In this document: positions 1 to 10,092 of the stretch, in pieces | Layout: the number at the start of each line of letters is the position of its first letter | How positions within the stretch are numbered: the first letter of the stretch is position 1 | Origin: Chryseobacterium sp. | GTDB lineage: Bacteria; Bacteroidota; Bacteroidia; Flavobacteriales; Weeksellaceae | Assembly (NCBI RefSeq): GCF_022712095.1 | Contig: NZ_JALAHD010000208.1 | Location: 1 to 45,085, forward strand | Direction: 5' to 3' | Length of the DNA stretch: 45,085 nucleotides | Translations under genes and position numbers: made by a program | Notes under the pieces: model-generated | The model's database searches: none | Seen by the model: only the letters and a program-made list of their open reading frames with translations | What the model was told of the DNA's origin: nothing

Positions 1-435
1 ATCATACTCAAATCCTTTACCAATCATAAATTTTATGGCTCTAGATTTTTTCTGATATTCTTTTAATTCTTTTTGTTTAGAAAAATAATCATCATATATC
101 TTTCTTATTACTTTCCGATAATCCTCCTCATCAATTTCATCAAAACATCTGGCAATTAATTTTTCAGCAACCTGCTTTTGCTTAAGATTTCCTTTTATTT
201 TATTTCTTCCCCAGTTTTTAATATAGAACTTTCCTCTTATATAACTTCTGACAAAGCGTTCTTCATTTAAAAAATTCTCTTTTAAAAGGTACAAAATGAT
301 TTCTTCCTTAGCCTCCGGAATTAACATGAATTCTCTCATCTTTTGTTCTACTTCCGCATGACAACGGTCCTGATAAACACAATAGCTGACAAGTTTCTGT
401 TTGATTTCATCAAAAGTGAAAGATTTTTTTTCCAT
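1..435 (-). CDS. recX: RecX-family regulatory protein, partial (C-terminus runs off the window)
   Basis: Reverse-strand translation from ATG at 435: MEKKSFTFDEIKQKLVSYCVYQDRCHAEVEQKMREFMLIPEAKEEIILYLLKENFLNEERFVRSYIRGKF..., RecX-like; no stop before position 1. Confidence 0.85.
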   Translation of the reverse strand, partial: MEKKSFTFDEIKQKLVSYCVYQDRCHAEVEQKMREFMLIPEAKEEIILYLLKENFLNEERFVRSYIRGKFYIKNWGRNKIKGNLKQKQVAEKLIARCFDEIDEEDYRKVIRKIYDDYFSKQKELKEYQKKSRAIKFMIGKGFEYD

Positions 436-450
436 AATCCTATAATGAAA

Positions 451-478
451 AAAGAATGGACAGGTCTGTCCATTCTTT
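451..478 (-). terminator. Intrinsic terminator downstream of glyA
   Basis: AAAGAATGGACAG-GT-CTGTCCATTCTTT perfect 13-bp arms, followed on the minus strand by a T run. Confidence 0.8.
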
Positions 479-500
479 ATATTTTCAATTTAAATTGTTA

Positions 501-1766
501 TTAATAATTAAACAAAGCCTTACCCTCCATTAATTCATTTACCTTTTTTCTAACTCCTGTAAGGATATCTTCATTTTTAATATTATCTACCACCTCAGAG
601 ATCAATTCTGCTATAGAATCCATGTCCTGCTCTTTTAATCCACGTGTTGTAATCGCTGCTGTCCCCAATCTGATTCCAGAAGTGGTAAATGGAGATTTAT
701 CATCAAAAGGAACCATATTCTTATTACAGGTAATATCTGCCTTTACCAAAGCTTTTTCTGTTTCCTTTCCGTTTACCCCTTTATTTCTAAGATCTACAAG
801 CATTAAATGGTTATCTGTTCCTCCACTTACAATATCAAAACCTCTGTCGATCATCGCCTTTGATAATGCCTGTGCATTGGATTTAACTTGTTTAGCATAA
901 GTTTCAAATTTCCCATCTAAAGCTTCCCCAAACGCTACAGCTTTACCTGCTATAACATGTTCAAGAGGACCTCCCTGAATTCCCGGGAAAACAGCACCAT
1001 CCAAAACCTGACTCATCATTTTGATTTCTCCTTTTGGAGTTTTATGCCCATAGGTATTTTCAAAGTCTTTCCCCATCATAATCATTCCTCCTCTTGGGCC
1101 TCTCAATGTTTTATGAGTAGTGGTAGTTACTACATGACAATGTTCAAATGGAGAGTTCAATAAACCTTTAGCTACTAATCCTGCAGGATGAGCAATATCT
1201 GCCCAAAGGGTAGCTCCTATTTCATCAGCAATTTCTCTGAATTTAGCATAGTCAAGATCCCTTGAGTACGCAGAAAATCCAGCAATCAGCATCTTAGGCT
1301 TTTCTCTAAGTGCAACTTCTCTCATCTGATTATAATCGATAAGTCCTGATTCTTTTTCTACGCCATAAGAAACCACTTCATACTGAATTCCTGAAAAGTT
1401 TACGGCTGAACCATGAGTCAAGTGACCTCCCATTGAAAGATCCATTCCCATGATTTTATCACCAGGCTTTAAAACTGCAAGATAAATAGCTGCATTAGCC
1501 TGAGAGCCTGAGTGTGGCTGAACATTTACATAATCAACACCAAAAAGCTCTTTTGCTCTGTCAATTGCTAACGTTTCGACCTCATCTACTATTTCACAAC
1601 CTCCATAGTATCTTTTACCCGGATATCCTTCAGCATACTTATTGGTCAACACACTTCCCATTGCCTTCATTACATTTTCAGAAACAAAATTTTCTGAAGC
1701 AATAAGTTCTACCCCATGGGTTTGTCTTTGTCTTTCTTTTTCAATCAGGTCGAAAATTATATCCAT
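501..1766 (-). CDS. glyA: Serine hydroxymethyltransferase
   Basis: 421 aa; [30 protein letters not shown] and [16 protein letters not shown] motifs. Confidence 0.97.
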   Translation of the reverse strand: MDIIFDLIEKERQRQTHGVELIASENFVSENVMKAMGSVLTNKYAEGYPGKRYYGGCEIVDEVETLAIDRAKELFGVDYVNVQPHSGSQANAAIYLAVLKPGDKIMGMDLSMGGHLTHGSAVNFSGIQYEVVSYGVEKESGLIDYNQMREVALREKPKMLIAGFSAYSRDLDYAKFREIADEIGATLWADIAHPAGLVAKGLLNSPFEHCHVVTTTTHKTLRGPRGGMIMMGKDFENTYGHKTPKGEIKMMSQVLDGAVFPGIQGGPLEHVIAGKAVAFGEALDGKFETYAKQVKSNAQALSKAMIDRGFDIVSGGTDNHLMLVDLRNKGVNGKETEKALVKADITCNKNMVPFDDKSPFTTSGIRLGTAAITTRGLKEQDMDSIAELISEVVDNIKNEDILTGVRKKVNELMEGKALFNY

Positions 1767-1877
1767 TTTTCTTTTAGTTTTTCAAATTTATCCCCCCAAA
1801 TGTACGGAATTTCCCTATAGTTTTAAATATGGATAATCAGGATTTTTTGAATTCAGAATATGTAAACCGTTGAGATT

Positions 1878-2777
1878 TTAAAACTTTTCCTCTACAAGTT
1901 CTTTATTCACTACAGCTCCTGTAAAATTTCCCTGAGCGACAGCATTGGCAACAGATCTCATCATAGTTGTATTATCACCACAAGCAAATACTCCCGGAAT
2001 ATTGGTTTTCTGCATTCCATCAATTTTAAGATGACCATAATCCGTCAATTCACAGCCTAAATCTTCTGTATTTACATTTTGCTCAAAAGGAATTTTTGCA
2101 TAAAGTACTTTAAGAGAAACTTCTTTTCCGTTTTTAAAAATCAATTTTTGAATCTGCCCGTTTTTATGTTCCATCTTTTCAATTTCATCTTCAATAATCT
2201 TAATGCTTCTTTTATTTAATTTTTCAAACTGTTCTCTGCTTAAGGTGGATTTACCATTAGTAAATAAAGTCAAATCTTCGGTTAAATTGAAAACCAATTT
2301 TGAAAAATCAAAAGCCATATCACCATTGGATAGAATTCCCGTCACTTCATTTTTCACTTCATAGCCATGACAATATGGACAGTGTAAAACAGAAATACCC
2401 CAACATTCGGCAAATCCATGAATATCAGGCATAATATCTTTAATTCCAGATGCCAATATTAATTTTCCAGCAAAAAACTTCCTGCCAGCTTTTGTCTCTA
2501 CTTCAAAATCTTCAGAAGTTTTTTTCATTTTGAGCACTTCCTCATTGATAATTTTTATTGTAGGATACTTTTCCACTTGTTCTCTTGCCAAGTCTGAAAT
2601 TTCTTTCGGAGTTTTTCCGTCGTGTGTAATAAAATTGTGAGAATGTGGAGTCTGTCTGTTACAAGGCTTTTCACCATCAATGATCAACACTTCCCTTAAT
2701 GATCTCCCTAAGGACATTCCAGCAGATAATCCTGCATAACTTCCTCCTATAATGATAACTTCAAAATTACTTTCCAT
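1878..2777 (-). CDS. NAD(P)/FAD-dependent oxidoreductase, thioredoxin reductase-like
   Basis: N-terminal FAD GGSYAGLSAG motif, CPYCHGYE, C-terminal GVFACGDN motif. Confidence 0.85.
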   Translation of the reverse strand: MESNFEVIIIGGSYAGLSAGMSLGRSLREVLIIDGEKPCNRQTPHSHNFITHDGKTPKEISDLAREQVEKYPTIKIINEEVLKMKKTSEDFEVETKAGRKFFAGKLILASGIKDIMPDIHGFAECWGISVLHCPYCHGYEVKNEVTGILSNGDMAFDFSKLVFNLTEDLTLFTNGKSTLSREQFEKLNKRSIKIIEDEIEKMEHKNGQIQKLIFKNGKEVSLKVLYAKIPFEQNVNTEDLGCELTDYGHLKIDGMQKTNIPGVFACGDNTTMMRSVANAVAQGNFTGAVVNKELVEEKF

Positions 2778-3001
2778 TACACGTTATTTTAATAATGGGT
2801 AAAGTTAATATAAATATTCATTAATGCAATAATGTTGCAATAATATCATTAAGTTTTATTGGCTCTCCTTTGGAAAATTTCGCCTGTCCTATTTCGTCTT
2901 TCAATTTTCCCAGCCTTTCACTCCTGTTCAATCTTTATCGAGACCATTGTTTTGATCCTAAAATATATTTTTATTATACTGATCATTCTATATAATATCT
3001 C

Positions 3002-3523
3002 TTACTTTGAGTTCAACAGTTGATTAATAGTATTTCTGAGCATACTCTTTACTACTATGAAATGAAACGGCATAATAGTATAAAAATATACATACCCAAG
3101 CCAATTATGAAAATGAACAACTGTCGTTAATGTAATTCGTTTCAGATTATTTTCTTCATTTGAAATTCTCATAGATAAATAGGCTTTCAAATGACTATCA
3201 TTTAATAATAATACTGTTTCATTGGGTGTTTTATCTACTACAGAGACTATATTATAGCTTCCACCTTGCTTTATACACTCTATAAAACCATAGATACTTT
3301 CGTTATCAGCAGACTTTAGACCAAACGGACTTACAAGTATATTACGGATTTTAAACAGATTTCTAACCCATCCGTTTTCCATTCCCCAAAATGCAATTTG
3401 TAAATCATCTGGTGTGATGGTATCCATAAGAGGAACCTTACACTCAAACACATCTGAATAGTTAGCCGGAAGATATTTACTAACTACAGATTCTTTATCT
3501 ATAATTGTCTTTCTTATTTTCAT
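3002..3523 (-). CDS. DUF2867-like protein
   Basis: 173 aa; start overlaps the TetR stop by 4 bp; family assigned from recognised sequence pattern. Confidence 0.65.
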   Translation of the reverse strand: MKIRKTIIDKESVVSKYLPANYSDVFECKVPLMDTITPDDLQIAFWGMENGWVRNLFKIRNILVSPFGLKSADNESIYGFIECIKQGGSYNIVSVVDKTPNETVLLLNDSHLKAYLSMRISNEENNLKRITLTTVVHFHNWLGYVYFYTIMPFHFIVVKSMLRNTINQLLNSK

Positions 3524-4047
3524 TGATCAATAGAATGATGTTTATAAAAAGTTTCTAAATCTTCCTTTGGAAGAGTAGGTAATAAATATTGTAAACCTAT
3601 CAATGTTCCATACCTTAGCAGAGCACTGTGTTTACTTTCTTCCACTCCACAACCTAATTGAATATTTAAATTGAAAAGATATTCCAGACGCATTGCATCT
3701 ACCTTGGCTAAATAGTGCTTAACAGTCAAATTAGAAAAACTCCATGCACGGATGACAGATTCCATTCCATATGAAGCAGAATATGCCAAGTAATTTAATA
3801 GATTTTGTTTCTCATTAGCATCGGCTAATTGTTCTGTCTTTTTGATGAAATCAGTAGTATTTATTTCTTGCCAGTATTTCATCAGGGCATCAATATACAT
3901 TTCTATATTTTTGAAATGATGATAAAATGAGCCTTTGGTAATTTTCAATAAAGAACAAAGATGATCAATAGTAATCCGCTGATACCCGTCGTTTATTAAT
4001 ACTTCCAATCCTTTTTCCAGCCAATCTGTTTTTTCCGTTTTTTTCAT
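3520..4047 (-). CDS. TetR/AcrR family transcriptional regulator
   Basis: N-terminal HTH ...GLEVLINDGYQRITIDHLCSLLKITKGSFYHHFKN, typical of TetR. Confidence 0.92.
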   Translation of the reverse strand: MKKTEKTDWLEKGLEVLINDGYQRITIDHLCSLLKITKGSFYHHFKNIEMYIDALMKYWQEINTTDFIKKTEQLADANEKQNLLNYLAYSASYGMESVIRAWSFSNLTVKHYLAKVDAMRLEYLFNLNIQLGCGVEESKHSALLRYGTLIGLQYLLPTLPKEDLETFYKHHSIDQ

Positions 4048-4060
4048 TTTTTATTTTTCT

Positions 4061-4089
4061 TTTACATACCATACAATATGGTATGTAAA
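4061..4089. promoter_or_regulatory. Perfect palindrome, probable TetR operator
   Basis: TTTACATACCAT-ACAAT-ATGGTATGTAAA: 12-bp perfect arms, 5-nt spacer, 13 bp upstream of the TetR start. Confidence 0.8.
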
Positions 4090-4120
4090 TATAAGTATAT
4101 TTATTGAAATGAATTTAATC

Positions 4121-4149
4121 AAAAAAATCCCGGAATTTCTTCCGGGATT
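4121..4149 (-). terminator. Intrinsic terminator of the ABC exporter operon
   Basis: AATCCCGGA-ATTTCT-TCCGGGATT stem, followed on the minus strand by T7. Confidence 0.85.
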
Positions 4150-4174
4150 ACACTGAATTTATAGTGTTAGTTTA

Positions 4175-5368
4175 TTATTTCTGTTTTGCTTTAAGCTCTT
4201 CTTTATCTTTATCCGAAGGATTCCAAACTTTCACTTCCGAATCTTTTGTAATCCCGGAAAGAATCTGAACGTTGATCCCGTCACTAGCACCCAGCTTTAC
4301 ATAAACCTTTTTAAATTTTCCATCAGGCTGTTTTACCTCAACAAATGGAACATCTTTTCCTTTATTTTTCTCATACTGTACCAATGATTCATCCAATAAC
4401 AGGGCATTTTTCTGAGAACTTAAAACAATTTCTCCATTCGCAGAGAAACCTGCTCTGATATATTCGTTGTTTGGATTATAAACATCTCCTTCTACCGGGA
4501 ACTTAATCGTTCCATTGTTATCTTTTCCTTTTGGCGCAATCATAGTCAATCTTCCGGAGAACTTCTTGTTCTGTAAGGCTCCGATAACGATATTCATATC
4601 CATTCCCTGCTGTAGCTTTCCTGCCTGAGCTTCATCAATTTCTCCTTCAAAGATCAATGAATTAAGATCTGCAATAGAACAAATTGTAGTTCCGGCATTA
4701 AAAGAATTAGCTTCAATCACCTGACTTCCTACCTTTACAGGTACTTCTAAAACAGTTCCGGCAGCTTTAGAACGAATCTGTGTTGTAGCCAGATTCTGTA
4801 ATTCAGGAATCACACCCGTTTTCACAATCTGCAAGTTCTTCTGGGCAGTTGCCAATTGCTGATATGCATTTTTAAGAGCCTGATCCATTGAATATAGCTG
4901 TTGTTGAGAGTTAAGATACTCCTGCTTAGAGATTACTCCTTGATTATATAATTTCTGCTGCATAGCAAACTGCTTCTGCATATTATCCACATTCATTTTT
5001 GCATTATTAATCTGCAACTGGGAATTCTGAACATTTTGCTGGGCATTATTCACTTCTGCTACATTGGGAATGATCCTCACAGTAGCAATAAGTTGTCCTG
5101 CCGCCACCTTATCTCCTTCATCCACTAAAATCTTATCGATAATTCCGGCGATATTAGGTTTGATTTCAATTTCTTCTTTGGGAACAATTTTTCCTGTGGC
5201 CATCACTTTATCATCCATATTCTGAACGGTAGGTTTTCTGGTTAGGAAAGCTTCACTTTCTTTAGAATTGGATTTGATAAGATAACTTATACCGGAAAAC
5301 AATGCCAGTAACAACAAAAGTCCTAAAAATATATAAATGACTTTTTTCCAGCTAAACTTCTTTTTCAT
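4175..5368 (-). CDS. HlyD/MacA-family efflux periplasmic adaptor subunit
   Basis: N-terminal TM, biotinyl-lipoyl-like hairpin, long coiled coil, beta-barrel domain; clustered with MacB-like permeases. Confidence 0.9.
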   Translation of the reverse strand: MKKKFSWKKVIYIFLGLLLLLALFSGISYLIKSNSKESEAFLTRKPTVQNMDDKVMATGKIVPKEEIEIKPNIAGIIDKILVDEGDKVAAGQLIATVRIIPNVAEVNNAQQNVQNSQLQINNAKMNVDNMQKQFAMQQKLYNQGVISKQEYLNSQQQLYSMDQALKNAYQQLATAQKNLQIVKTGVIPELQNLATTQIRSKAAGTVLEVPVKVGSQVIEANSFNAGTTICSIADLNSLIFEGEIDEAQAGKLQQGMDMNIVIGALQNKKFSGRLTMIAPKGKDNNGTIKFPVEGDVYNPNNEYIRAGFSANGEIVLSSQKNALLLDESLVQYEKNKGKDVPFVEVKQPDGKFKKVYVKLGASDGINVQILSGITKDSEVKVWNPSDKDKEELKAKQK

Positions 5369-5409
5369 GTATCTAGTTTATTTATTTTAATATTGATTAT
5401 TTTAAATAA

Positions 5410-6681
5410 TTATTCTGTTCTCAGCGCTTCAATCGGACGGATCTTAACGGCTCTCTGTGCCGGGATCATTCCTATGATTAATCCAAGAATTACCATTACA
5501 GCCATTGCTCCAAATACGTTTCCATAATTAACGGTAGGATTATAAAAAGGAAAGGCATCCTGATTCTGAGTTACCGTATTCAGAATCATAAGAAGGAAGA
5601 TTCCGGAAATAAATCCAATTAATCCAGATGAAAGCGTAATAACAACACTTTCCAACAGTATCTGATTCCTCACTTCGGAGGGCTTGGCTCCTAATGCTCT
5701 TCGGATCCCTATTTCTTTCGTTCTTTCTTTTACAGTAATTAATAAGATATTGGAAATAGCAATTACTCCCGCAAGAATGGTTAAAGTTCCTACAACAATG
5801 GTAAGAAGCTGCATTCCGCTTAAGAACCCTGTTAGCTTTCCAAATTCTTTTCCAAGATTGAAACTTCCGAAGGCATTCGTATCTTCAGGAGAAACCTTAT
5901 TTTTAAGCTTAAGAGTCTGTTTTATTTTCTCTTCTACGACATTCAGATCAGCATTAGGTTTACTTACAATAGCAAACATATCGATCTCATCTCCGGCATT
6001 ATACATTTTAGTATAAGTAGAAAGTGGAATAAACACTGTACGGTCATTCTCAAAACCACCCCCTTTCTTTACCCTGAAAACTCCGACAATATTGAAGAAA
6101 ATACCTTTTATATTAATGGATTTCCCTACCGGGTTTTCTTTCTTTTTAGCATCAAAAAAGTTGTTATATACCTCTTCCCCTATTACTGCTACATTTTTAT
6201 TTCCCGAAACATCAGCATCATTGATATAGCGTCCGAAAATAAGTTTCTTTTCTGATATCTTATTTCCCACAGGATAATCTCCCGTAAGAGAATAGGTAGC
6301 ATTTTTACCATTTCTTGACATAGATTCTCCTGCTGTCCCTGTAAAACTCCCTCTCGCATTTTGTGGAGATATATAATCTATTTCCGGAATTTTATTCTTC
6401 AGCATTTCAATATCCGGCAGATTAAGGTGCAGATTTCTTCCTTTTGGAAAACCATCATAGGGAATAGAAGTATTCTGTGCCCATAAAAAAATAGAATTGG
6501 TAGCAAATCCTGAAAATAATTTATTAAAACCATTTTCCATTCCTTTTGCGGCGCCTAACAATGTCACATATAAAAACATTCCCCATCCTACTCCAATCAT
6601 GGTAAGGAAAGTACGGAGTTTATTATTTTTCAGTGAATAATAAATTTCCTGCCAGGTATCTTTTTTAAATAAGATGTTCAC
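5410..6681 (-). CDS. MacB-like ABC transporter permease
   Basis: N-terminal TM, MacB_PCD-like region, C-terminal FtsX domain (VKERTKEIGIRRALGAKPSEV). Confidence 0.92.
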   Translation of the reverse strand: MNILFKKDTWQEIYYSLKNNKLRTFLTMIGVGWGMFLYVTLLGAAKGMENGFNKLFSGFATNSIFLWAQNTSIPYDGFPKGRNLHLNLPDIEMLKNKIPEIDYISPQNARGSFTGTAGESMSRNGKNATYSLTGDYPVGNKISEKKLIFGRYINDADVSGNKNVAVIGEEVYNNFFDAKKKENPVGKSINIKGIFFNIVGVFRVKKGGGFENDRTVFIPLSTYTKMYNAGDEIDMFAIVSKPNADLNVVEEKIKQTLKLKNKVSPEDTNAFGSFNLGKEFGKLTGFLSGMQLLTIVVGTLTILAGVIAISNILLITVKERTKEIGIRRALGAKPSEVRNQILLESVVITLSSGLIGFISGIFLLMILNTVTQNQDAFPFYNPTVNYGNVFGAMAVMVILGLIIGMIPAQRAVKIRPIEALRTE

Positions 6682-6738
6682 TTCTAGTTTGGGTTATAAG
6701 TTATTTAATCAATTTTATCTCACCTCAGGTTAATCCTG

Positions 6739-7968
6739 TTATTCTGTTCTTAAAGCTTCGATAGGTTTAATTTTGGAAGCTCTGTATGCAGGTACGAATC
6801 CGGCTATAAGACCTGAAAATACCAAAGCGATAAATGCCATAAAAATTTCGCCTCCACCTACACTCGGGTTGACAATAAAGAACTCTTCGAGCCTGTTTCC
6901 TATCAGGTTTAAGGCAAGTACACCCAATCCTACTCCTATCAATCCGGAAACTACTGTAATCACAACACTTTCCTGAACAATCAGTGCTACAATACTCTTA
7001 GGTTTAGCCCCGATTGCTTTTCGGACTCCTATTTCTTTGGTTCTTTCTTTTACAATATACACCATGATATTACTGATACCAATAATTCCTGCTAATAGAG
7101 TTCCCAACCCAATGAAAGTAACAATCCCTGTAAGAACTGCCATAAACACGAAAGTATCATTCATATTCTGGGCATTATTCCATATACGAACAGCATTTTC
7201 ATCATCGGGAGATACATTCTTTCTTGCCTTTAATTGATCTTTAAGCTCATCCCCATATTTAATAGCCTCCTGAGGACTAAGGTTTTCATTATAAGCAATA
7301 TATACTGTACTTACTGTATCAGATCCCTTTTTCATTTGTTGCAAAGTGGTGATAGGAACAGTAATATGCCTTTCGTCCCAGTCTCCTCCATCATCAGAAA
7401 AGACTCCGACCACTTTAAACATGGTTCCGTTTATATCAAGATCTTTTCCTACAGGACTCCCGTTTTTAATAAGGTCCCTCTGTACCATTCTCCCGATCAC
7501 TGCAACATTTTGCTTACGTTCAAGATCATTGGGAGTAAGATATCTTCCTTCCAATATTTTACGGTTTTCTATATATTGTTCTCCCGTATCTGCTCCGTTA
7601 ATTTGATAACTTCCACTTTCTTTCCCATATTTAACCATTAAATTGGAAGTGTATCTTGGAGTAGAATATCCTACTTTTTCTTTATCTGAGCCAATGAGGA
7701 AATCATAATCGTCATTATTCATGGTAACCGTTCTGTCAGATTGAAGTCCGTTATAAGCAACAGTTGTCTTCCCTGTAAAAATTGAAATAAGATTTTGGGC
7801 ATCTCTTGCAAAACCTTGTGTAAATGCATTTTGAAGACCTTTTCCAATTCCAAATAAAACGATAAAAATAAATAACCCTAAAGCCACTGTAAAACCTGAC
7901 AGGACAGTCCGCAATACATTACTGCGAATAGAACTGAATATTTCCTGCCAACGATCTAAGTCAAACAT
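6739..7968 (-). CDS. MacB-like ABC transporter permease (second copy)
   Basis: VKERTKEIGVRKAIGAKPKSI and C-terminal KIKPIEALRTE; same architecture as the neighbouring permease. Confidence 0.92.
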   Translation of the reverse strand: MFDLDRWQEIFSSIRSNVLRTVLSGFTVALGLFIFIVLFGIGKGLQNAFTQGFARDAQNLISIFTGKTTVAYNGLQSDRTVTMNNDDYDFLIGSDKEKVGYSTPRYTSNLMVKYGKESGSYQINGADTGEQYIENRKILEGRYLTPNDLERKQNVAVIGRMVQRDLIKNGSPVGKDLDINGTMFKVVGVFSDDGGDWDERHITVPITTLQQMKKGSDTVSTVYIAYNENLSPQEAIKYGDELKDQLKARKNVSPDDENAVRIWNNAQNMNDTFVFMAVLTGIVTFIGLGTLLAGIIGISNIMVYIVKERTKEIGVRKAIGAKPKSIVALIVQESVVITVVSGLIGVGLGVLALNLIGNRLEEFFIVNPSVGGGEIFMAFIALVFSGLIAGFVPAYRASKIKPIEALRTE

Positions 7969-7998
7969 GTTATTAATTTAAGTATTAAAATCTGGCTT

Positions 7999-8688
7999 CT
8001 ATAAAACAATTTGCTTTATGAATTCATCACTTTCTATAATTCCGTCTTTAAGCACCACATTTCTTTTAGTCTGGGCAGCAACATCAGGTTCATGAGTAAC
8101 TACTATAATGGTTTTTCCATCATTATTAATCTCCTGAAGTAGTTTCATAATATCAAACGTTGTTTTGGAATCCAATGCTCCGGTAGGTTCATCGGCAAGA
8201 ATTACTTTAGGATCTGTAATAAGAGCACGGGCAATAGCAACCCTCTGCTTCTGTCCTCCTGATAATTCATTCGGAAGGTGATTCGCCCATTGTCCTAAAC
8301 CTACTTTTTCAAGATATTCCAGTGCTTTCTGATTTCTTTCTTTCCGGGGAACGTTCTGATAGTACAAAGGTAATGCTACATTATCCAATGCCGTTTTATA
8401 TCCTATAAGATTAAAAGACTGGAAAATAAAACCTAAAAACTTACTTCTGTATTCAGCAGCTTTCACCTCTGATAAATGCTCAATAGGAACATTATCCAGT
8501 TCGTAAGTTCCTGAATCCTTTTCATCAAGTATTCCTATGATATTAAGCAACGTAGACTTCCCTGATCCCGAACTTCCCATAATGGAGACAAATTCCCCTT
8601 CGGAAATATTTAGGTTTATACCTTTGAGAACATGCAACTTACTTTTGCCTGTATCATATGATTTATGTAAATTCTGAATTACTAACAT
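7999..8688 (-). CDS. ABC transporter ATP-binding protein
   Basis: Walker [10 protein letters not shown], signature [15 protein letters not shown], Walker [13 protein letters not shown]. Confidence 0.97.
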   Translation of the reverse strand: MLVIQNLHKSYDTGKSKLHVLKGINLNISEGEFVSIMGSSGSGKSTLLNIIGILDEKDSGTYELDNVPIEHLSEVKAAEYRSKFLGFIFQSFNLIGYKTALDNVALPLYYQNVPRKERNQKALEYLEKVGLGQWANHLPNELSGGQKQRVAIARALITDPKVILADEPTGALDSKTTFDIMKLLQEINNDGKTIIVVTHEPDVAAQTKRNVVLKDGIIESDEFIKQIVL

Positions 8689-9068
8689 TAAGTGATTTCG
8701 ATTTTAATACTCAATAAGTAGTAGATAATTCCAATTTGTTACAAGAATAATAATTTCTGTCAGTAAATCATTGTTTAACATAAAACTAACTAATTAACAG
8801 AATTTTACAAAATATTGTTTAATCTACAACCTTGAATTTTGAGTATTTATTTTCTTAAGTACCGTCTATCTCCATATCAGAGCAAGATTCGTGTAAATGT
8901 GGAAAACTTTTAGACTTAAAACTCAGTTAATTAGTATTTCTCCCTTTCAGAATCAGATCTAGTTTTCTAACTTTGTGGTTCACGTATGATAAAAAATACA
9001 TTAGTATTCTGTTAATAAATCTAAAGCCTAAACAGCTAAAAACCAGAAAATTAGAATTGTATAAACCT

Positions 9069-9077
9069 TTATCCACA
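9069..9077 (+). promoter_or_regulatory. DnaA box (TTATCCACA)
   Basis: Perfect consensus 9-mer 36 bp upstream of nrdB; second, TTTTCCACA, at 8898-8906 on the minus strand. Confidence 0.5.
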
Positions 9078-9112
9078 GTGATCTGATTTTTAATAATAAA
9101 AAGACATTTAAT

Positions 9113-10087
9113 ATGGGAATTTTTGATAAAAGAATAAGCTATAAGCCGTTTGAATACCCTGAAGTTCTTCAATTCATTGAAGCAATTAATAAAGCATACT
9201 GGGTACATTCGGAAGTGGATTTTACTGCAGATGTTCAGGATTTTCATTCGCAGCTGGAGCCTCATGAGAAAAATGCTGTTAAAAATGCACTTTTAGCCAT
9301 TGCTCAGATTGAAGTATCGGTGAAATCGTTTTGGGGAAATTTATATCACCATCTTCCTAAACCGGAACTAAACGGATTGGGAGCGACTTTTGCAGAATGT
9401 GAATTCCGTCACTCTGAAGCTTATTCGCGTTTATTGGAAGTCCTGGGTTATAATGAAGAGTTCACCCGCGTGATTGAAGTTCCTGCAGTTAAAAAAAGAA
9501 TTGAATTCCTTTCCAATGTTCTTAAACATGCGAATTCTACGACTCCAAAAGAATATGTCTCTTCTTTATTATTATTCAGTATTCTTATTGAAAATGTATC
9601 TTTATTCTCTCAGTTTGCTATTATTCTGTCCTTTACACGATTCAAAGGGTTTATGAAGAATGTTTCCAACATTATTGCATGGACATCAGTAGATGAGCAG
9701 ATTCATGCAAACGGGGGCATTTACTTAATCAATAAAATCCGCGAGGAGCAACCTAACCTATTAACAGATTCTGATATTGAAGATATTTATACTTTAGTTG
9801 ATCAGTCTGTAGAGCTAGAAGGTGAAATTTTAGACTGGATCTTTGAATTAGGAGAATTAAGCAACTTCTCAAAAGAAGATCTTATTAACTTCATGAAGTA
9901 TCGAGTGGATGACAGTTTGAAAAAGATCAATATGGGAACACGTTACAATATTTCTCCGGAACAATACCGCCCTTTAATGTGGTTTGAGGAAGAAGTATTC
10001 GCTAACAGTTTAGATGATTTCTTTGCAAAAAGACCGGTAGACTATACTAAGCATGATAAAAGTATTACTGCAAACGATTTATTCTAA
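9113..10087 (+). CDS. nrdB: Class I ribonucleotide reductase beta subunit (probable subclass Id)
   Basis: Metal-ligand motifs QIEVSVK (E67), ECEFRH (E97/H100), Y104, LIENVSLF, DEQIH. Confidence 0.93.
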   Translation: MGIFDKRISYKPFEYPEVLQFIEAINKAYWVHSEVDFTADVQDFHSQLEPHEKNAVKNALLAIAQIEVSVKSFWGNLYHHLPKPELNGLGATFAECEFRHSEAYSRLLEVLGYNEEFTRVIEVPAVKKRIEFLSNVLKHANSTTPKEYVSSLLLFSILIENVSLFSQFAIILSFTRFKGFMKNVSNIIAWTSVDEQIHANGGIYLINKIREEQPNLLTDSDIEDIYTLVDQSVELEGEILDWIFELGELSNFSKEDLINFMKYRVDDSLKKINMGTRYNISPEQYRPLMWFEEEVFANSLDDFFAKRPVDYTKHDKSITANDLF

Positions 10088-10092
10088 AAGTT

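Noticed and set aside
622-1836. Plus-strand ORFs antisense to glyA
   Set aside because: Antisense to a well-conserved gene with no start context or family signal.
6773-7641. Several plus-strand ORFs antisense to the ABC permease
   Set aside because: Typical spurious antisense ORFs; the permease frame has full family signatures.
8880-9112. Chromosomal origin of replication, because of DnaA boxes
   Set aside because: Only two boxes, no dnaA/dnaN or clear DUE next to them; promoter regulation is the simpler reading.
8927-9265. 112-aa minus-strand ORF overlapping the nrdB start
   Set aside because: Antisense to conserved NrdB sequence; Ile/Phe/Asn-rich composition reflects AT-rich intergenic DNA.
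9113-10087. NrdB as a class Ie (metal-free) or Ic-type variant
   Set aside because: Carboxylate and His metal ligands and the Tyr position all appear present.
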